From assembly GCA_003852775.1 (NCBI GenBank), contig RDDZ01000066.1:1-36192 (forward strand): a stretch of 36,192 bases of DNA. The letters are read 5' to 3'. Below, in pieces: positions 14,808-24,856 of the stretch. The notes beneath the pieces were generated by a model. It worked only from the letters and a program-made list of their open reading frames with translations, ran no database searches and was not told the DNA's origin. Position 1 is the stretch's first letter. Every line of letters begins with the position of its first letter. The position numbers and the translations under genes were made by a program. This stretch comes from Microbacteriaceae bacterium. GTDB lineage: Bacteria > Actinomycetota > Actinomycetes > Actinomycetales > Microbacteriaceae.

Positions 14808-17255
14808 GTGTCCGCGTCCGCCCGTAACCTCGCACGCATGACGCAGCACGCCGAGCCCACCGCACAGACCACCGCACGGTCGACCACGCAGAGCGACACC
14901 GAGGCGCACGCCGCCGACCGCCACGACGTCATCCGGGTGCGGGGGGCTCGCGAGAACAACCTCAAGAACATCGACCTCGACATCCCCAAGCGTCGCCTCA
15001 CCGTCTTCACGGGCGTGTCCGGCTCGGGCAAGAGCTCGCTCGTCTTCGGCACCATCGCCGCCGAATCGCAGCGCATGATCAACGAGACCTACCCCGCCTT
15101 CGTGCAGGGCTTCATGGCGAGCCTCGCCCGCCCCGACGTGGATCGGCTCGAGGGCCTCACCACGGCGATCATCGTCGACCAGGAACGCCTCGGCGCGAAC
15201 GCCCGCTCCACCGTCGGCACCGTCACCGACGCCAACGCCCTGCTGCGCATCCTCTTCAGCCGCCTCGGCGACCCCCACATCGGCTCCCCGCAGGCGTTCT
15301 CGTTCAACATCCCCACCGTGCACGGCGGCGGCGCGATCACGATCGAGAAGGGCGACGGCGTCAAGAAGGTGGTGCGCGACTTCGCCCAACTGGGCGGCAT
15401 GTGCCCCCGCTGCGAAGGCATGGGCACCGTCAACGACATCGACCTCGCCCAGCTCTACGACGAAAGCAAGTCGCTCAACGACGGCGCCATCACCGTGCCC
15501 GGCTACACCGCCGACGGCTGGGCCACCCGCATGTACGCCGAATCCGGCTTCTTCGACGCCGACAAGCCCATCCGCGACTTCACCGAGACCGAGCTGCACG
15601 ACCTGCTCTACAAGGAGCCCACCAAGGTGAAGGTGAGCGGCATCAACCTCAGCTACGAGGGCCTCGTGCCCAAGATCCAGAAGTCGATGCTCTCGAAGGA
15701 TCCGGATGCGATGCAGCCGCACATCCGCGCCTTCGTCGAGCGGGCGGTCGCCTTCCAACCCTGCCCCGACTGCGGCGGCACGCGGCTCAACGAGGGAGCG
15801 CGCTCGTCGAAGATCGACGGCGTCTCGATCGCCGACGCGTGCGCGATGCAGATCACCGACCTCGCCGCATGGGTGCGCGGCCTCGACGCCCCCGGCGCGG
15901 GCCCGCTGCTGGACACCCTGCGCCAGCTGCTCGACTCCTTCGTCGCGATCGGGCTCGGCTACCTCTCGCTCGACCGCGCCTCGGGCACCCTCTCGGGCGG
16001 CGAAGCGCAACGCACCAAGATGATCCGGCACCTGCGCTCGGCCCTCACCGACGTCACCTACGTGTTCGACGAGCCGACGGTCGGGTTGCACCCGCACGAC
16101 ATCCAGCGCATGAACGAACTGCTGCGGGAGCTGCGCGACAAGGGCAACACGGTGCTCGTCGTCGAGCACAAGCCCGAGGCGATCGCCATCGCCGACCACG
16201 TCGTCGACATCGGCCCGCGCGCCGGATCGGCCGGCGGCGAGATCGTGTTCCAGGGCAGCGTCGACGAGCTGCGCCGCGCCGACACCCTCACCGGCCGTCA
16301 CCTCGACGACCGGGCGCGGCTGAAGGATGCCGTGCGCACGCCCACGGGCGCCCTCGAGATCCGCGGCGCCTCCACCAACAACCTGCAAGGCGTCGACGTC
16401 GACATCCCGCTCGGGGTGCTCGTCGTCGTCGCGGGCGTCGCCGGCTCCGGCAAGAGTTCGCTCATCCACGGCTCCGTCTCGGGGCGCGACGGCGTCGTCA
16501 CCGTCGACCAGGGTGCCATCCGGGGCTCCCGCCGCAGCAACCCGGCCACCTACACGGGTCTGCTCGAGCCGATCCGCAAGGCCTTCGCGAAGGCCAACGG
16601 GGTCAAGCCCGCCCTCTTCAGCGCCAACTCCGCAGGGGCCTGCCCCAACTGCAACGGGGCCGGGTTCATCTACGTCGACCTCGGCGTGATGGCAGACGTC
16701 GAGACCCTCTGCGAGGTGTGCGAGGGGCGCCGCTTCGACTCCTCCGTGCTCGAGTACACGCTCGCGGGGCGCGACATCAGCGAGGTGCTCGCGATGCCCG
16801 TCGCCGAGGCCCTCGAGTTCTTCGCCGAGGGTGAGGCGCGCATCCCCGCCGCGCACACCATCCTGCAGCGCCTGGCCGACGTCGGGCTCGGCTACCTCGG
16901 CATCGGGCAGCCCCTCTCGACCCTCTCGGGAGGCGAACGCCAGCGGCTCAAGCTCGCCGTGCAGATGGGCGAGCCGGGCGGCGTCTACGTGCTCGACGAA
17001 CCCACGACGGGCCTGCACCTGGCCGACGTGGAGGGCCTGCTCGGTCTGCTCGACCACCTCGTCGACGTGGGCAAGTCGGTCATCGTGATCGAGCACCACC
17101 AGGCCGTCATGGCGCACGCCGACTGGATCATCGACATCGGCCCCGGCGCCGGCCACGACGGCGGGCGCGTCGTCTTCGAGGGCACCCCCGCCGAGCTCGT
17201 CGCCGAGGCGTCCACCCTCACGGGCGAGCACCTGGCGCGCTATGTCGGCGCCTGA
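14808..17255 (+). CDS. Short UvrA-like ABC ATPase (UvrA2/DrrC type)
   Basis: An 815-residue tandem ABC ATPase of the UvrA family. Seen: Walker A GVSGSGKSS and GVAGSGKSS, signatures LSGGEAQR and LSGGERQR, and zinc-type Cys pairs in CPRCEGMG, CPDCGGTR, CPNCNGAG and CEVCEGRR. It is about 140 residues shorter than housekeeping UvrA (about 950). The gap lies between the first Walker A and the first Cys pair, where the UvrB-binding domain sits, so it is UvrA2/DrrC-like rather than excision-repair UvrA. Such paralogs give resistance to DNA-binding drugs or act in accessory repair. Two starts are possible: GTG 14808 with AGGA 6 nt upstream, or ATG 14838 preceded by TAACCT 8 nt upstream (leaderless). 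The latter gives 805 residues. Confidence 0.92.
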   Translation: MSASARNLARMTQHAEPTAQTTARSTTQSDTEAHAADRHDVIRVRGARENNLKNIDLDIPKRRLTVFTGVSGSGKSSLVFGTIAAESQRMINETYPAFVQGFMASLARPDVDRLEGLTTAIIVDQERLGANARSTVGTVTDANALLRILFSRLGDPHIGSPQAFSFNIPTVHGGGAITIEKGDGVKKVVRDFAQLGGMCPRCEGMGTVNDIDLAQLYDESKSLNDGAITVPGYTADGWATRMYAESGFFDADKPIRDFTETELHDLLYKEPTKVKVSGINLSYEGLVPKIQKSMLSKDPDAMQPHIRAFVERAVAFQPCPDCGGTRLNEGARSSKIDGVSIADACAMQITDLAAWVRGLDAPGAGPLLDTLRQLLDSFVAIGLGYLSLDRASGTLSGGEAQRTKMIRHLRSALTDVTYVFDEPTVGLHPHDIQRMNELLRELRDKGNTVLVVEHKPEAIAIADHVVDIGPRAGSAGGEIVFQGSVDELRRADTLTGRHLDDRARLKDAVRTPTGALEIRGASTNNLQGVDVDIPLGVLVVVAGVAGSGKSSLIHGSVSGRDGVVTVDQGAIRGSRRSNPATYTGLLEPIRKAFAKANGVKPALFSANSAGACPNCNGAGFIYVDLGVMADVETLCEVCEGRRFDSSVLEYTLAGRDISEVLAMPVAEALEFFAEGEARIPAAHTILQRLADVGLGYLGIGQPLSTLSGGERQRLKLAVQMGEPGGVYVLDEPTTGLHLADVEGLLGLLDHLVDVGKSVIVIEHHQAVMAHADWIIDIGPGAGHDGGRVVFEGTPAELVAEASTLTGEHLARYVGA

Positions 17256-17267
17256 GACGATGGGGGC

Positions 17268-19187
17268 ATGCCCGCCCCGCGCCCGACCGTGAGCCTGACC
17301 ATGCGCCCCGCGCGCCGCGTCCTGCGCCTCGCACGCCGCTACTGGGCCGTCACGGCGACGCTGCTCGTGGGCCTGCTCGGCATCGTGCTCGCCCTCGCGG
17401 GCGCGGGCGCGGGCGTCGCGTGGCTGTTCAGCGGCTACGCGCTCGCGATCGCGCTCTGGCAGGGCGTCGGGATGGTGCGCCAGCTGCTGCGGCGGGAGTT
17501 CGGTCTCGACGTGCTCGCCGTCACGGCGATCATCGCGACGATCCTCGTGGGCGAGTACGTGGCCTCCCTGCTCGTCGTGCTCATGCTGACGGGAGGTGAG
17601 GCCCTCGAGGACTACGCCGAGCGGCGCGCCAAGCGCGAGCTCGACGCCCTGCTCGCGCGCGCTCCCCAGCGTGCCCGCGTGCAGCGGGACGGCGCGTTCC
17701 TCGACGTGCCCGTCGACGAGGTGGCGGTCGGCGAGCTCGTGCTCGTGCGCCCCTCCGAGGTGGTGCCGGTCGACGGCGTGCTCGTCTCCCCCGCCACGAC
17801 GGTCGACGAGTCCTCGCTCACGGGAGAGAGCATCCCGGTCGAGAAGGTGGCGGGCGACGCGCTGCTCTCCGGCTCGGTCAACGGGGTCGAGGCGGTCGAG
17901 CTGCGCGCCACCGCGGTCGCCGCCGACAGCCAGTACCAGCAGATCGTCGCGCTCGTCGCGGCGGCGTCGGCGAGCCAGGCCCCCGTCGTGCGGCTCGCCG
18001 ACCGTTTCGCCGTGCCGTTCACGGTGTTCTCGCTCGCCCTCGCCGGGGTCGCGTGGCTCGTCTCGGGCGAGCCCGCCCGCTTCGCCGAGGTGCTCGTGCT
18101 GGCCACTCCGTGCCCCCTGCTCATCGCGGCGCCCGTCGCCTTCGTCGGTGGCATGAGCCGCGCCGCACGCAACGGCCTCATCGTGAAGGGCGGTGCCGTG
18201 CTCGAGCGGCTCGCCCGCGCGCGCACGGTCGCCTTCGACAAGACCGGAACCCTCACGCGCGGCACCCCCGAGATCACCGAACTCCGCCCGCAGCCCGGCG
18301 TCGACGCCGACGAGCTGCTCGCGGCGGTCGCCGCCGCCGAGCAGTACTCCTCGCACGTGCTGGCCGCCTCCTTCCTGCGCGCCGCCGACGCGCGCGGGCT
18401 CGTGCTGCAGGAGGCCGACAGCGCCCGCGAGCTCGCCACGAACGGCGTGGAGGCCGTCGTCGACGCACGGCGCATCGTGGTCGGCAAGTTCGCCTTCGTC
18501 GCCGATCACGCCCCGGATGCCGAGCGCACCCCGATCGCACCCGGCGAGCTCGCCGTGTACGCCGCGATCGACGGCCGCTACGCCGGCGCGATCCTGGCGC
18601 GCGACGTCGTGCGGCCGGAGGCGCGCGACACCCTCACCCGGCTGCGTCGGCTCGGCATCGTGCGCACCCTCATCCTCACGGGGGACGCCCGCGAGACGGC
18701 CGAGCACGTCGGAGCGGAGCTCGGGGTGGCGGAGGTGCACGCCGAGCTGCTCCCCGCCGACAAGGTCGCCGCGATCCGCGAACTCGCCGAGCGCCCCGTC
18801 GTGATGGTGGGCGACGGCGTCAACGACGCTCCCGTGCTCGCAGCCGCGGAGGTCGGCATCGCGATGGGGGCGAAGGGCGCGACGGCGGCGAGCGAGTCGG
18901 CCGACGTGGTCGTGCTCGTCGACGACGTCTCGCGCGTCGCCGACGCGGTGCACATCGGCCGCAGCACCGTGCGCATCGCACTGCAGAGCATCTGGATCGG
19001 CATCGTCGTGTCGATCGGTCTCATGCTCGTGGCGAGCTTCGGCTTCATCCCGGCGACGGCCGGTGCCCTGCTGCAGGAGGTGGTCGACCTCGTCGCGATC
19101 ATCGCCGCGCTGCGCGCCGTCGGGTCGCGCCGCGGCGACGCGGCGAGCACGCGGGCCGATGCCCCGCAGTACGCGAGTGTGCCCTGA
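17268..19187 (+). CDS. P1B-type heavy-metal translocating ATPase with TPCP motif
   Basis: A 639-residue membrane pump. Seen: paired hydrophobic helices from about residue 27 and 70-110, the actuator motif TGES, the ion-path motif TPCP at 280-283, phosphorylated Asp324 in DKTGT, TGD and GDGVNDAP, then two C-terminal helices. It exports or imports a transition metal using ATP. There is no N-terminal heavy-metal-associated domain or CxxC, and the membrane motif is TPC rather than CPC (Cu, Zn/Cd) or SPC (Co). TPC is the signature given for the P1B-5 class, linked to Ni/Fe in Sinorhizobium Nia. Metal specificity here is unproven. It starts 12 nt after the UvrA-like stop, so the two may be cotranscribed. 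The gene converges on der with 21 nt between stops. Confidence 0.9.
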   Translation: MPAPRPTVSLTMRPARRVLRLARRYWAVTATLLVGLLGIVLALAGAGAGVAWLFSGYALAIALWQGVGMVRQLLRREFGLDVLAVTAIIATILVGEYVASLLVVLMLTGGEALEDYAERRAKRELDALLARAPQRARVQRDGAFLDVPVDEVAVGELVLVRPSEVVPVDGVLVSPATTVDESSLTGESIPVEKVAGDALLSGSVNGVEAVELRATAVAADSQYQQIVALVAAASASQAPVVRLADRFAVPFTVFSLALAGVAWLVSGEPARFAEVLVLATPCPLLIAAPVAFVGGMSRAARNGLIVKGGAVLERLARARTVAFDKTGTLTRGTPEITELRPQPGVDADELLAAVAAAEQYSSHVLAASFLRAADARGLVLQEADSARELATNGVEAVVDARRIVVGKFAFVADHAPDAERTPIAPGELAVYAAIDGRYAGAILARDVVRPEARDTLTRLRRLGIVRTLILTGDARETAEHVGAELGVAEVHAELLPADKVAAIRELAERPVVMVGDGVNDAPVLAAAEVGIAMGAKGATAASESADVVVLVDDVSRVADAVHIGRSTVRIALQSIWIGIVVSIGLMLVASFGFIPATAGALLQEVVDLVAIIAALRAVGSRRGDAASTRADAPQYASVP

Positions 19188-19208
19188 TCGTCGGCGACGC
19201 CTGAGCGG

Positions 19209-20750
19209 TCAGCGGCGGCGCTTCTCGCGCACGCGCATGTTGACGAGGACCGGCGTGCCCTCGAAGCCGTACACCTCGCGCAGCCGCCGCTGGATGAAGC
19301 GGCGGTACTGCGGGTCGAGGAAGCCCGTGGTGAAGAGCACGAAGGTGGGCGGACGCGTCGCCGCCTGCGTGCCGAACAGCACGCGCGGCTGCTTGCCGCC
19401 CCGCACGGGGTGCGGGTGTTCGGCCGTCAGCTCGGCGAGCAGCGCGTTGAACTTGCCGGTCGGGATGCGCGTGTCCCAGCTCTCGAGAGCCGTCTCGAGG
19501 GCGGGCACGAGCTTCTCGAGGTGGCGCCCCGTGCGCGCCGAGATGTTGACGCGCGGCGCCCACGTGACGTGGGCGAGGTCCTGCTCGATCTCGCGCTCGA
19601 GGTAGCGGCGGCGGTCGTCGTCGAGCAGGTCCCACTTGTTGAACGCGAGCACGAGCGCACGGCCCGACTCGAGCACGAGGTCGATGATGCGCAGATCCTG
19701 CACGCTGATGGGCTCGGTCACGTCGAGCACGACGACGGCGACCTCCGCCTTCTCGAGCGCGGCCGAGGTGCGCAGCGACGCGTAGAAGTCGGCGCCCTGC
19801 TGCAGGTGCACGCGCTTGCGGATGCCGGCCGTGTCGACGAAGGTCCACACGCGTCCGCCGAGCTCGATCTGCTCGTCGACGGGGTCGCGCGTCGTGCCCG
19901 CGAGCTCGTTCACGACGACGCGCTCCTCGCCCGCCGCCTTGTTGAGCAGCGAGCTCTTGCCGACGTTCGGGCGGCCCAGGATGGCGACGCGGCGGGGGCC
20001 GCCGATCTCCTGCTTCGCGACCGCCGAGACCTCGGGCAGCACCGTCATGACGTGGTCGAGCAGGTCGGCCACACCGCGGCCGTGGAGGGCCGACACGGGC
20101 CACGGCTCGCCGAGACCGAGGCTCCAGAGCTCTGCGGCCTGCGGGTCCTTGATGGCGTCGTCCGCCTTGTTGGCGACGAGGATGACGGGCTTCCTCGCCG
20201 CGCGCAGCATGCGCACGACGTGCTCGTCGGTCGCGGTCGCACCGACGTTGATGTCGACGACGAAGAGCACCGCGTCGGCGAGGTCGACCGCGACCTCCGC
20301 CTGCGCGGCGACCGAGGCGTTGATGCCCGCGGCATCCGGCTCCCAGCCGCCCGTGTCGACGACCGTGAAGCGGCGGCCGAGCCACTCCGACTTGTAGGAG
20401 ACACGGTCGCGCGTGACACCGGGGACGTCCTCGACGACGGCCTCGCGGCGGCCGATGATGCGGTTGACGAGCGCCGACTTGCCGACGTTCGGGCGGCCGA
20501 CGATCGCGAGCACCGGGAGCGCCGGCAGGTAGGTGATGCCGTCGGGGCCCGCGTCGGCTGCCTCGAGCACCTCGAGGTCCTCGTCGTCGAGCTCGTAGTC
20601 GGCGAGCCCGGCGCGCAGGGATGCGGCGCGCTGCTCGGCGAGGTCGTCGTCGAGCTCCGCGAGGCGGTCGGCGAGGCCGGGGTCGGCCTCGAACTCGTCG
20701 GCCGCGTCGAACTCGGGGTCGAACGGGGCGTCCGGCTCGCGCTCGGTCAT
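19209..20750 (-). CDS. der: Ribosome-assembly GTPase Der (EngA)
   Basis: A 513-residue double GTPase for 50S subunit maturation. Two G domains are clear: [18 protein letters not shown] and NKAD in the first, [18 protein letters not shown] and NKWD in the second. A KH-like C-terminal domain ends in RVREKRRR. About 80 acidic residues precede the first G domain, an extension common in actinobacterial Der. It is the last gene of the scpA-to-der unit, 11 nt after the cmk stop, with an AGGA ribosome binding site before ATG 20750. Confidence 0.97.
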   Translation of the reverse strand: MTEREPDAPFDPEFDAADEFEADPGLADRLAELDDDLAEQRAASLRAGLADYELDDEDLEVLEAADAGPDGITYLPALPVLAIVGRPNVGKSALVNRIIGRREAVVEDVPGVTRDRVSYKSEWLGRRFTVVDTGGWEPDAAGINASVAAQAEVAVDLADAVLFVVDINVGATATDEHVVRMLRAARKPVILVANKADDAIKDPQAAELWSLGLGEPWPVSALHGRGVADLLDHVMTVLPEVSAVAKQEIGGPRRVAILGRPNVGKSSLLNKAAGEERVVVNELAGTTRDPVDEQIELGGRVWTFVDTAGIRKRVHLQQGADFYASLRTSAALEKAEVAVVVLDVTEPISVQDLRIIDLVLESGRALVLAFNKWDLLDDDRRRYLEREIEQDLAHVTWAPRVNISARTGRHLEKLVPALETALESWDTRIPTGKFNALLAELTAEHPHPVRGGKQPRVLFGTQAATRPPTFVLFTTGFLDPQYRRFIQRRLREVYGFEGTPVLVNMRVREKRRR

Positions 20751-20761
20751 GTCGTGTCCTG

Positions 20762-21445
20762 TCAGTGAGGGGAGATGGTCGCGTGCACCAGCTCGACGAC
20801 CGCCTGGACGGTCTGGTCGAAGTCGAGCTCGGTGGAGTCGATCGTGGTGACCCCGGGTGCCGCCGTCATGAAGTCGACCACCTGGGAGTCGCGGGCGTCG
20901 CGCTCGCGCAACTGCTCCGCCGTGGAGGCGGTGCCGGGCGCCAGCTCCGCCGATCGCCTGGCAATTCTAACCGCCTCGTCCGCCGTCAACAGGATGCGCA
21001 CCTGGGCATCCGGTGCGACGACGGTCGTGATGTCGCGCCCCTCGACGACGATGCCGGGCGCCGCGGTGCCCGCGATCATGCGCCGGAACGCGTCGTTGAG
21101 CGCGACGCGCACCTCCGGCACGCGAGCGACGTCGCTCACGACGGCCGAGATGCGGGGCTCGCGGATGGCGGTCGTGACGTCCGTCTCGCCCACGCAGACG
21201 CAGGTGCCCTCGTCGGTGACCTCGGTCGTGTACGCGAAGTCGTCGAGCAGCGCGACGACGGCACCCGCGTCGGCGGTGTCGACGCCGCGCTCGAGCGCGA
21301 GCCAGGTGAGGGCGCGGTAGGCGGCCCCCGTGTCGAGGAAGGCGTAGCCGAGGCGGCGCGAGGCCGCCTTGCTGACGCTCGACTTGCCCGACCCCGCGGG
21401 GCCGTCGACGGCGACGACGACGGGCCGACCGGGCTCGGTGCTCAT
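20762..21445 (-). CDS. cmk: Cytidylate kinase
   Basis: A 227-residue kinase that phosphorylates CMP and dCMP. Seen: the P-loop [22 protein letters not shown], the CMP-specific insert and EGRDITTVV near residue 155. The start ATG overlaps the tyrA stop (ATGA). Gene order cmk-der is conserved in actinobacteria, and the open frame upstream belongs to tyrA on another frame. Confidence 0.97.
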   Translation of the reverse strand: MSTEPGRPVVVAVDGPAGSGKSSVSKAASRRLGYAFLDTGAAYRALTWLALERGVDTADAGAVVALLDDFAYTTEVTDEGTCVCVGETDVTTAIREPRISAVVSDVARVPEVRVALNDAFRRMIAGTAAPGIVVEGRDITTVVAPDAQVRILLTADEAVRIARRSAELAPGTASTAEQLRERDARDSQVVDFMTAAPGVTTIDSTELDFDQTVQAVVELVHATISPH

Positions 21446-22533
21446 CGCTCCGCCTCCATGAGCGTCCAGCCGCGCTGCTCGAGCGCGGTCGCGAGCGGAT
21501 GCGCGGCCTCCGGCAGCACGGAGATCTCGGCGAAGCCGACGCGCGTCTCGGGAGAGTGCTCGATGCGGAGGTCCTCCATGTTGACGCCCTCCTCGCCGAT
21601 CTCGGTGAGCAGGCGCGCGAGCTCGCCCGGCTTGTCGTCGACCTTCACGACGAGCGACGCGTAGCGCTTGTCCTGACCGTGCTTGCCGGGGATGCGCGAG
21701 ACTCCCTCGTTGCCGGCGACGAGCGCCTCCGCGATGACACGGCGTGAGGCGGGCGCCTCCGGGTCGTCGAGGGCGCGGATGACGGCGTCGAGGTCGTCGC
21801 GCAGCGGGCGCAGCACGGCGGCCACCTCCGCGGCGTTGGCGCCGAGGATCTGCACCCACAGCTCGGGGTTGCTGCCCGCGATGCGCGTCGTGTCGCGCAG
21901 GCCCTGGCCGGCGAGGCCGAGCGCGGTGCCCGAGCCGTCGCGCAGGCGGCTCGCGAGGAGGCTCGCGACCACCTGGGGCGCGTGCGAGACGAGGGCGACG
22001 CTGCGGTCGTGCACAGCCGCGTCCATCTCGATCGGCACGGCGCCGAGGTCGAGCACCATGTGCTCGATCGCCGCGGCACGGCGGTAGGTGATGCCGTCGT
22101 GGCCCGCGAGGATCCACGGGCGACCGACGAAGAGGTCGGCGCGCGCCGACACCGCTCCCCCGCGCTCGCGCCCCGCCATGGGGTGCGAGCCGAGGTACCG
22201 CGAGAGGTCGGCGCCGCGGGCACGCAGCTCGGTGAGCGGCGCGAGCTTGACGCTCGCGACATCCGTCACGAGCGCGTCGGGGTAGCGCTCGAGCTCGGCC
22301 GCGACGACGTCGGCCACGACGTCCGGGGGCACGGCGACCACGACGAGACCCGGGGCGTCGCCCTCGGCGGGCGCGCGACCCGCGCCGTAGGCGATCGCGA
22401 GGGCGCGCGTCGAGGGCGAGGCGTCGTCGACGATGACGTCGACGCCCTTCGCCGAGAGGCCCAGGCCGATGCTCGCGCCGAGCAGGCCGGAGCCGACGAT
22501 GCGCACCTGCTCGACGAGGCGGCGGTCGTTCAT
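21442..22533 (-). CDS. tyrA: Prephenate dehydrogenase with C-terminal ACT domain
   Basis: A 363-residue enzyme of tyrosine synthesis that oxidatively decarboxylates prephenate with NAD(P)+. Seen: [13 protein letters not shown] near residue 13, [12 protein letters not shown] with the catalytic His (about 118), SHAPQVVAS, and an ACT regulatory domain from about 290 ([17 protein letters not shown]). No chorismate mutase domain is present. The ACT domain suggests feedback by tyrosine. It overlaps rluB upstream and cmk downstream by 4 nt each, so it is embedded in the segregation/ribosome operon, an insertion relative to the mycobacterial order. Confidence 0.95.
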   Translation of the reverse strand: MNDRRLVEQVRIVGSGLLGASIGLGLSAKGVDVIVDDASPSTRALAIAYGAGRAPAEGDAPGLVVVAVPPDVVADVVAAELERYPDALVTDVASVKLAPLTELRARGADLSRYLGSHPMAGRERGGAVSARADLFVGRPWILAGHDGITYRRAAAIEHMVLDLGAVPIEMDAAVHDRSVALVSHAPQVVASLLASRLRDGSGTALGLAGQGLRDTTRIAGSNPELWVQILGANAAEVAAVLRPLRDDLDAVIRALDDPEAPASRRVIAEALVAGNEGVSRIPGKHGQDKRYASLVVKVDDKPGELARLLTEIGEEGVNMEDLRIEHSPETRVGFAEISVLPEAAHPLATALEQRGWTLMEAER

Positions 22534-23369
22534 CGGGGATCTCGCTTCTTGGTGCCGGATGCCTTTCCGCGCGCGGGCCGGGACGGGGCGCCGTGCGCCG
22601 TGCCGTCGTGCGCCTTCGCGTCGCGGGCGAGCGCGAGGAGCGCGCCGACCTCCACCTTAGTGAGATCGCGCATCCGCCCGGCGCCGAGGGAGCCGAGGTG
22701 CAGGGGGCCGAACGAGCGCCGCACGAGGTCGATGACGGGGTGGCCGACGGCCGCCAACATGCGGCGCACGATGCGGTTGCGACCCGAGTGCAGCGTGATC
22801 TCGACGATCGTGCGGCCGCCCGCGGGTTCGCCGACGATGCGCACGCGGTCCGCGGCGATGGGGCCGTCGTCGAGCTCGACGCCCTGGCGGAGGCGGCGAA
22901 GCGCCTCCTGCTTCACGACGCCGCGCACGGTCGCGAGGTAGGTCTTCTCGACGCCGTACGACGGATGCGCGAGAACGTTCGCGAGCTCGCCGTCGTTCGT
23001 GAGCACGAGGAGGCCGGTGGTCTCGGCGTCGAGGCGGCCGACGTTGTAGACGCGTTCACCCACCTGCTCCGCGTAGCGGCTGAGGTCGGGGCGACCCTGC
23101 TCGTCGGACATCGAGCTCACGACGCCCTTGGGCTTGTTGAGCATGAGGTAGCGCTTGCCCACGTCGAGCTGCACGGGCACACCGTCCACCTCGACCTCCG
23201 CGGTCGCGGGGTCGATGCGCGTGCCGAGCTCCGTGACGACCCGGCCGTCGACGCTGACGCGTCCTTCGACGATGTACTGCTCGCAGACGCGACGCGACGC
23301 GACTCCCGCCGCCGCGAGGACCTTCTGCAGGCGCTCACCCTCGGGGCGCTCATCCCACGGGTGCGTCAT
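22530..23369 (-). CDS. rluB: 23S rRNA pseudouridine synthase, RluB type
   Basis: A 279-residue enzyme of the RsuA/RluB family. An N-terminal S4 RNA-binding domain ([16 protein letters not shown]...GRVSVDG) is followed by the synthase domain with catalytic Asp in [17 protein letters not shown] and the family signature GRNRIVRRM. The last ~30 residues are basic and Ala/Gly/Pro-rich. The ATG at 23369 overlaps the scpB stop; the longer upstream frame is only the reverse of other coding. It modifies uridine 2605 of 23S rRNA by analogy with RluB. Confidence 0.93.
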   Translation of the reverse strand: MTHPWDERPEGERLQKVLAAAGVASRRVCEQYIVEGRVSVDGRVVTELGTRIDPATAEVEVDGVPVQLDVGKRYLMLNKPKGVVSSMSDEQGRPDLSRYAEQVGERVYNVGRLDAETTGLLVLTNDGELANVLAHPSYGVEKTYLATVRGVVKQEALRRLRQGVELDDGPIAADRVRIVGEPAGGRTIVEITLHSGRNRIVRRMLAAVGHPVIDLVRRSFGPLHLGSLGAGRMRDLTKVEVGALLALARDAKAHDGTAHGAPSRPARGKASGTKKRDPR

Positions 23370-23986
23370 CGTGCGCCGAGCTCCTCGAAGCCCTCGACGC
23401 CGTCCGGCAGCAGCGGGGAGATCGGCGGCAGCTCGTCGAGCGAGTTGATGCCGAGCTGGGTGAGCAGCAGCGGGGTCGTCTCGTAGTGGATGGCACCCGT
23501 CTCCGCGTCGGTGTAGGCCTCGGTGATGAGACCGCGGCCGAGCAGCGTGCGCACGACGGAGTCGACGTTGACGGCGCGGATGGCGGCGATCGAGCTGCGC
23601 GCGATCGGCTGCTTGTAGGCGATGACCGCGAGCGTCTCGAGGGCCGCCTGCGAGAGCTTCGTGGGGCTCTGGGTGAGCACGAAGTCGCGCACGAGGTCGT
23701 CGTGCTCGGCGCGCACGTAGAGGCGCCATCCGCCGCCCACCTCGCGCAGCTCGAAGCCGCGTCGGGGTCCGCCCGTCTCGCCGTCGTAGTCGGCGACGAG
23801 CCGCTCGAGCGCCTGGCGCACGGCCGGGACGGGCGCGCCGAGCGCCGTCGCGAGCGTCACGAGCGGCAGCGGCTCGTCGGCGATCATCATGATCGCCTCG
23901 AGACGGCGCTCGAGCTCGGCGGGGTCCACCTCGATGCTCACGTCGGCTGTGCCCTCGTCCCGCTGATCGAGATCCTCATCGGTCAT
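23366..23986 (-). CDS. scpB: Segregation and condensation protein B
   Basis: A 206-residue kleisin-associated winged-helix protein. It joins ScpA and SMC in chromosome condensation and segregation. Seen: LERRLEAIMMIADEPLPL at the N-terminus, LTQSPTKLSQAALETLAVIAYKQPI in the middle and VRTLLGRGLI, all typical of ScpB. The first 20 residues are acidic. Its start lies inside scpA by 11 nt and its stop overlaps rluB by 4 nt. Confidence 0.96.
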   Translation of the reverse strand: MTDEDLDQRDEGTADVSIEVDPAELERRLEAIMMIADEPLPLVTLATALGAPVPAVRQALERLVADYDGETGGPRRGFELREVGGGWRLYVRAEHDDLVRDFVLTQSPTKLSQAALETLAVIAYKQPIARSSIAAIRAVNVDSVVRTLLGRGLITEAYTDAETGAIHYETTPLLLTQLGINSLDELPPISPLLPDGVEGFEELGAR

Positions 23987-24833
23987 AGTCGGCCCCCAGG
24001 GTCGCGAGTTGGTCGTCGTTCCAGTGCGCCGCCGTCCAGCGCAGGGTGATCTCGCCGAGCGGCTCGAACTGCTCGAAGCTGATCGCGGCGTGACGGTAGA
24101 GCTCGAGCACGGCGAGGAAGCGCGCGACCACGACGCCGCGCTGGTCGGCGCCCGCGATGAGCTCGCGGAAGGTCGTGGCCTGCCCGGAGCGCAGCAGCGT
24201 CACGACGACGGCCGCCTGCTCGCGGATGCTGACGAGCGGCGCGTGCAGGTGGTCGAGCCCGACGACGGGCACCTCCTTCGGCGCCATGGCGAGCGCCGCG
24301 AGCGCCGCGAAGTCGTGCAGGCTGAGCGTCCAGACGAGCTCGGGCGTCTGCCGCCGGTACTTCTCCTCGAGCCGCACCGAGCGCGCGTGGCGTCCGGACT
24401 CGGCCTCGAGGTGCTCCTCGAACCAGCGGGCGGCCTCTTTGAAGGCGCGGTACTGCAGCAGGCGGGCGAACAGCAGGTCGCGCGCCTCGAGCAGGGCGAC
24501 GTCCTCGGCGTCGACGAGCTCGCCCTGCGGCAGGAGCCCGGCGACCTTGAGGTCGAGGAGCGTCGCGGCGACGACGAGGAACTCGCTCGCCCGGTCGAGC
24601 TCCTCGGGCCCGTCGAGCCCCTTGAGGTAGGAGATGAACTCGTCCGTGACCTTCGAGAGCGACACCTCGGTGATGTCGAGCTCGTGCTTCGTGATGAGCG
24701 AGAGCAGCAGGTCGAACGGACCGTCGAAGTTCGCCAGGGTGAGGCGGAATCCGCTCTCGGCCGGGCCGGTGGGCTCGTCCCCGGTCCCGGGGGTCGCGGC
24801 GGCCTCCTCGACCCCGACGGACGCCTCCTGCAT
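23976..24833 (-). CDS. scpA: Segregation and condensation protein A (kleisin)
   Basis: A 285-residue kleisin that bridges the SMC heads. Seen: FRLTLANFDGPFDLLLSLI near residue 30, KHELDITEVSLSKVTDEFI, the middle helical region with LEEKYRR, and a C-terminal winged helix ending with EITLRWTAAHWN. ATG 24833 is chosen because TAGACT lies exactly 7 nt upstream and no ribosome binding site exists. It starts 24 nt after the parA stop. It is the first gene of a unit scpA-scpB-rluB-tyrA-cmk-der. Confidence 0.96.
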   Translation of the reverse strand: MQEASVGVEEAAATPGTGDEPTGPAESGFRLTLANFDGPFDLLLSLITKHELDITEVSLSKVTDEFISYLKGLDGPEELDRASEFLVVAATLLDLKVAGLLPQGELVDAEDVALLEARDLLFARLLQYRAFKEAARWFEEHLEAESGRHARSVRLEEKYRRQTPELVWTLSLHDFAALAALAMAPKEVPVVGLDHLHAPLVSIREQAAVVVTLLRSGQATTFRELIAGADQRGVVVARFLAVLELYRHAAISFEQFEPLGEITLRWTAAHWNDDQLATLGADYDR

Positions 24834-24840
24834 GGAGGCG

Positions 24841-24846
24841 AGTCTA
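24841..24846 (-). promoter_or_regulatory. Leaderless -10 box of scpA
   Basis: TAGACT on the - strand ends 7 nt before ATG 24833. It gives scpA and the genes behind it a promoter separate from that of parA. Confidence 0.6.
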
Positions 24847-24856
24847 CCGACGGCGC

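Noticed and set aside
14796-18953. 1385-codon open frame on the - strand
   Set aside because: It is antisense to the UvrA-like and metal ATPase genes, which have full motif support; composition is His/Asp/Gly/Arg-rich and without a fold.
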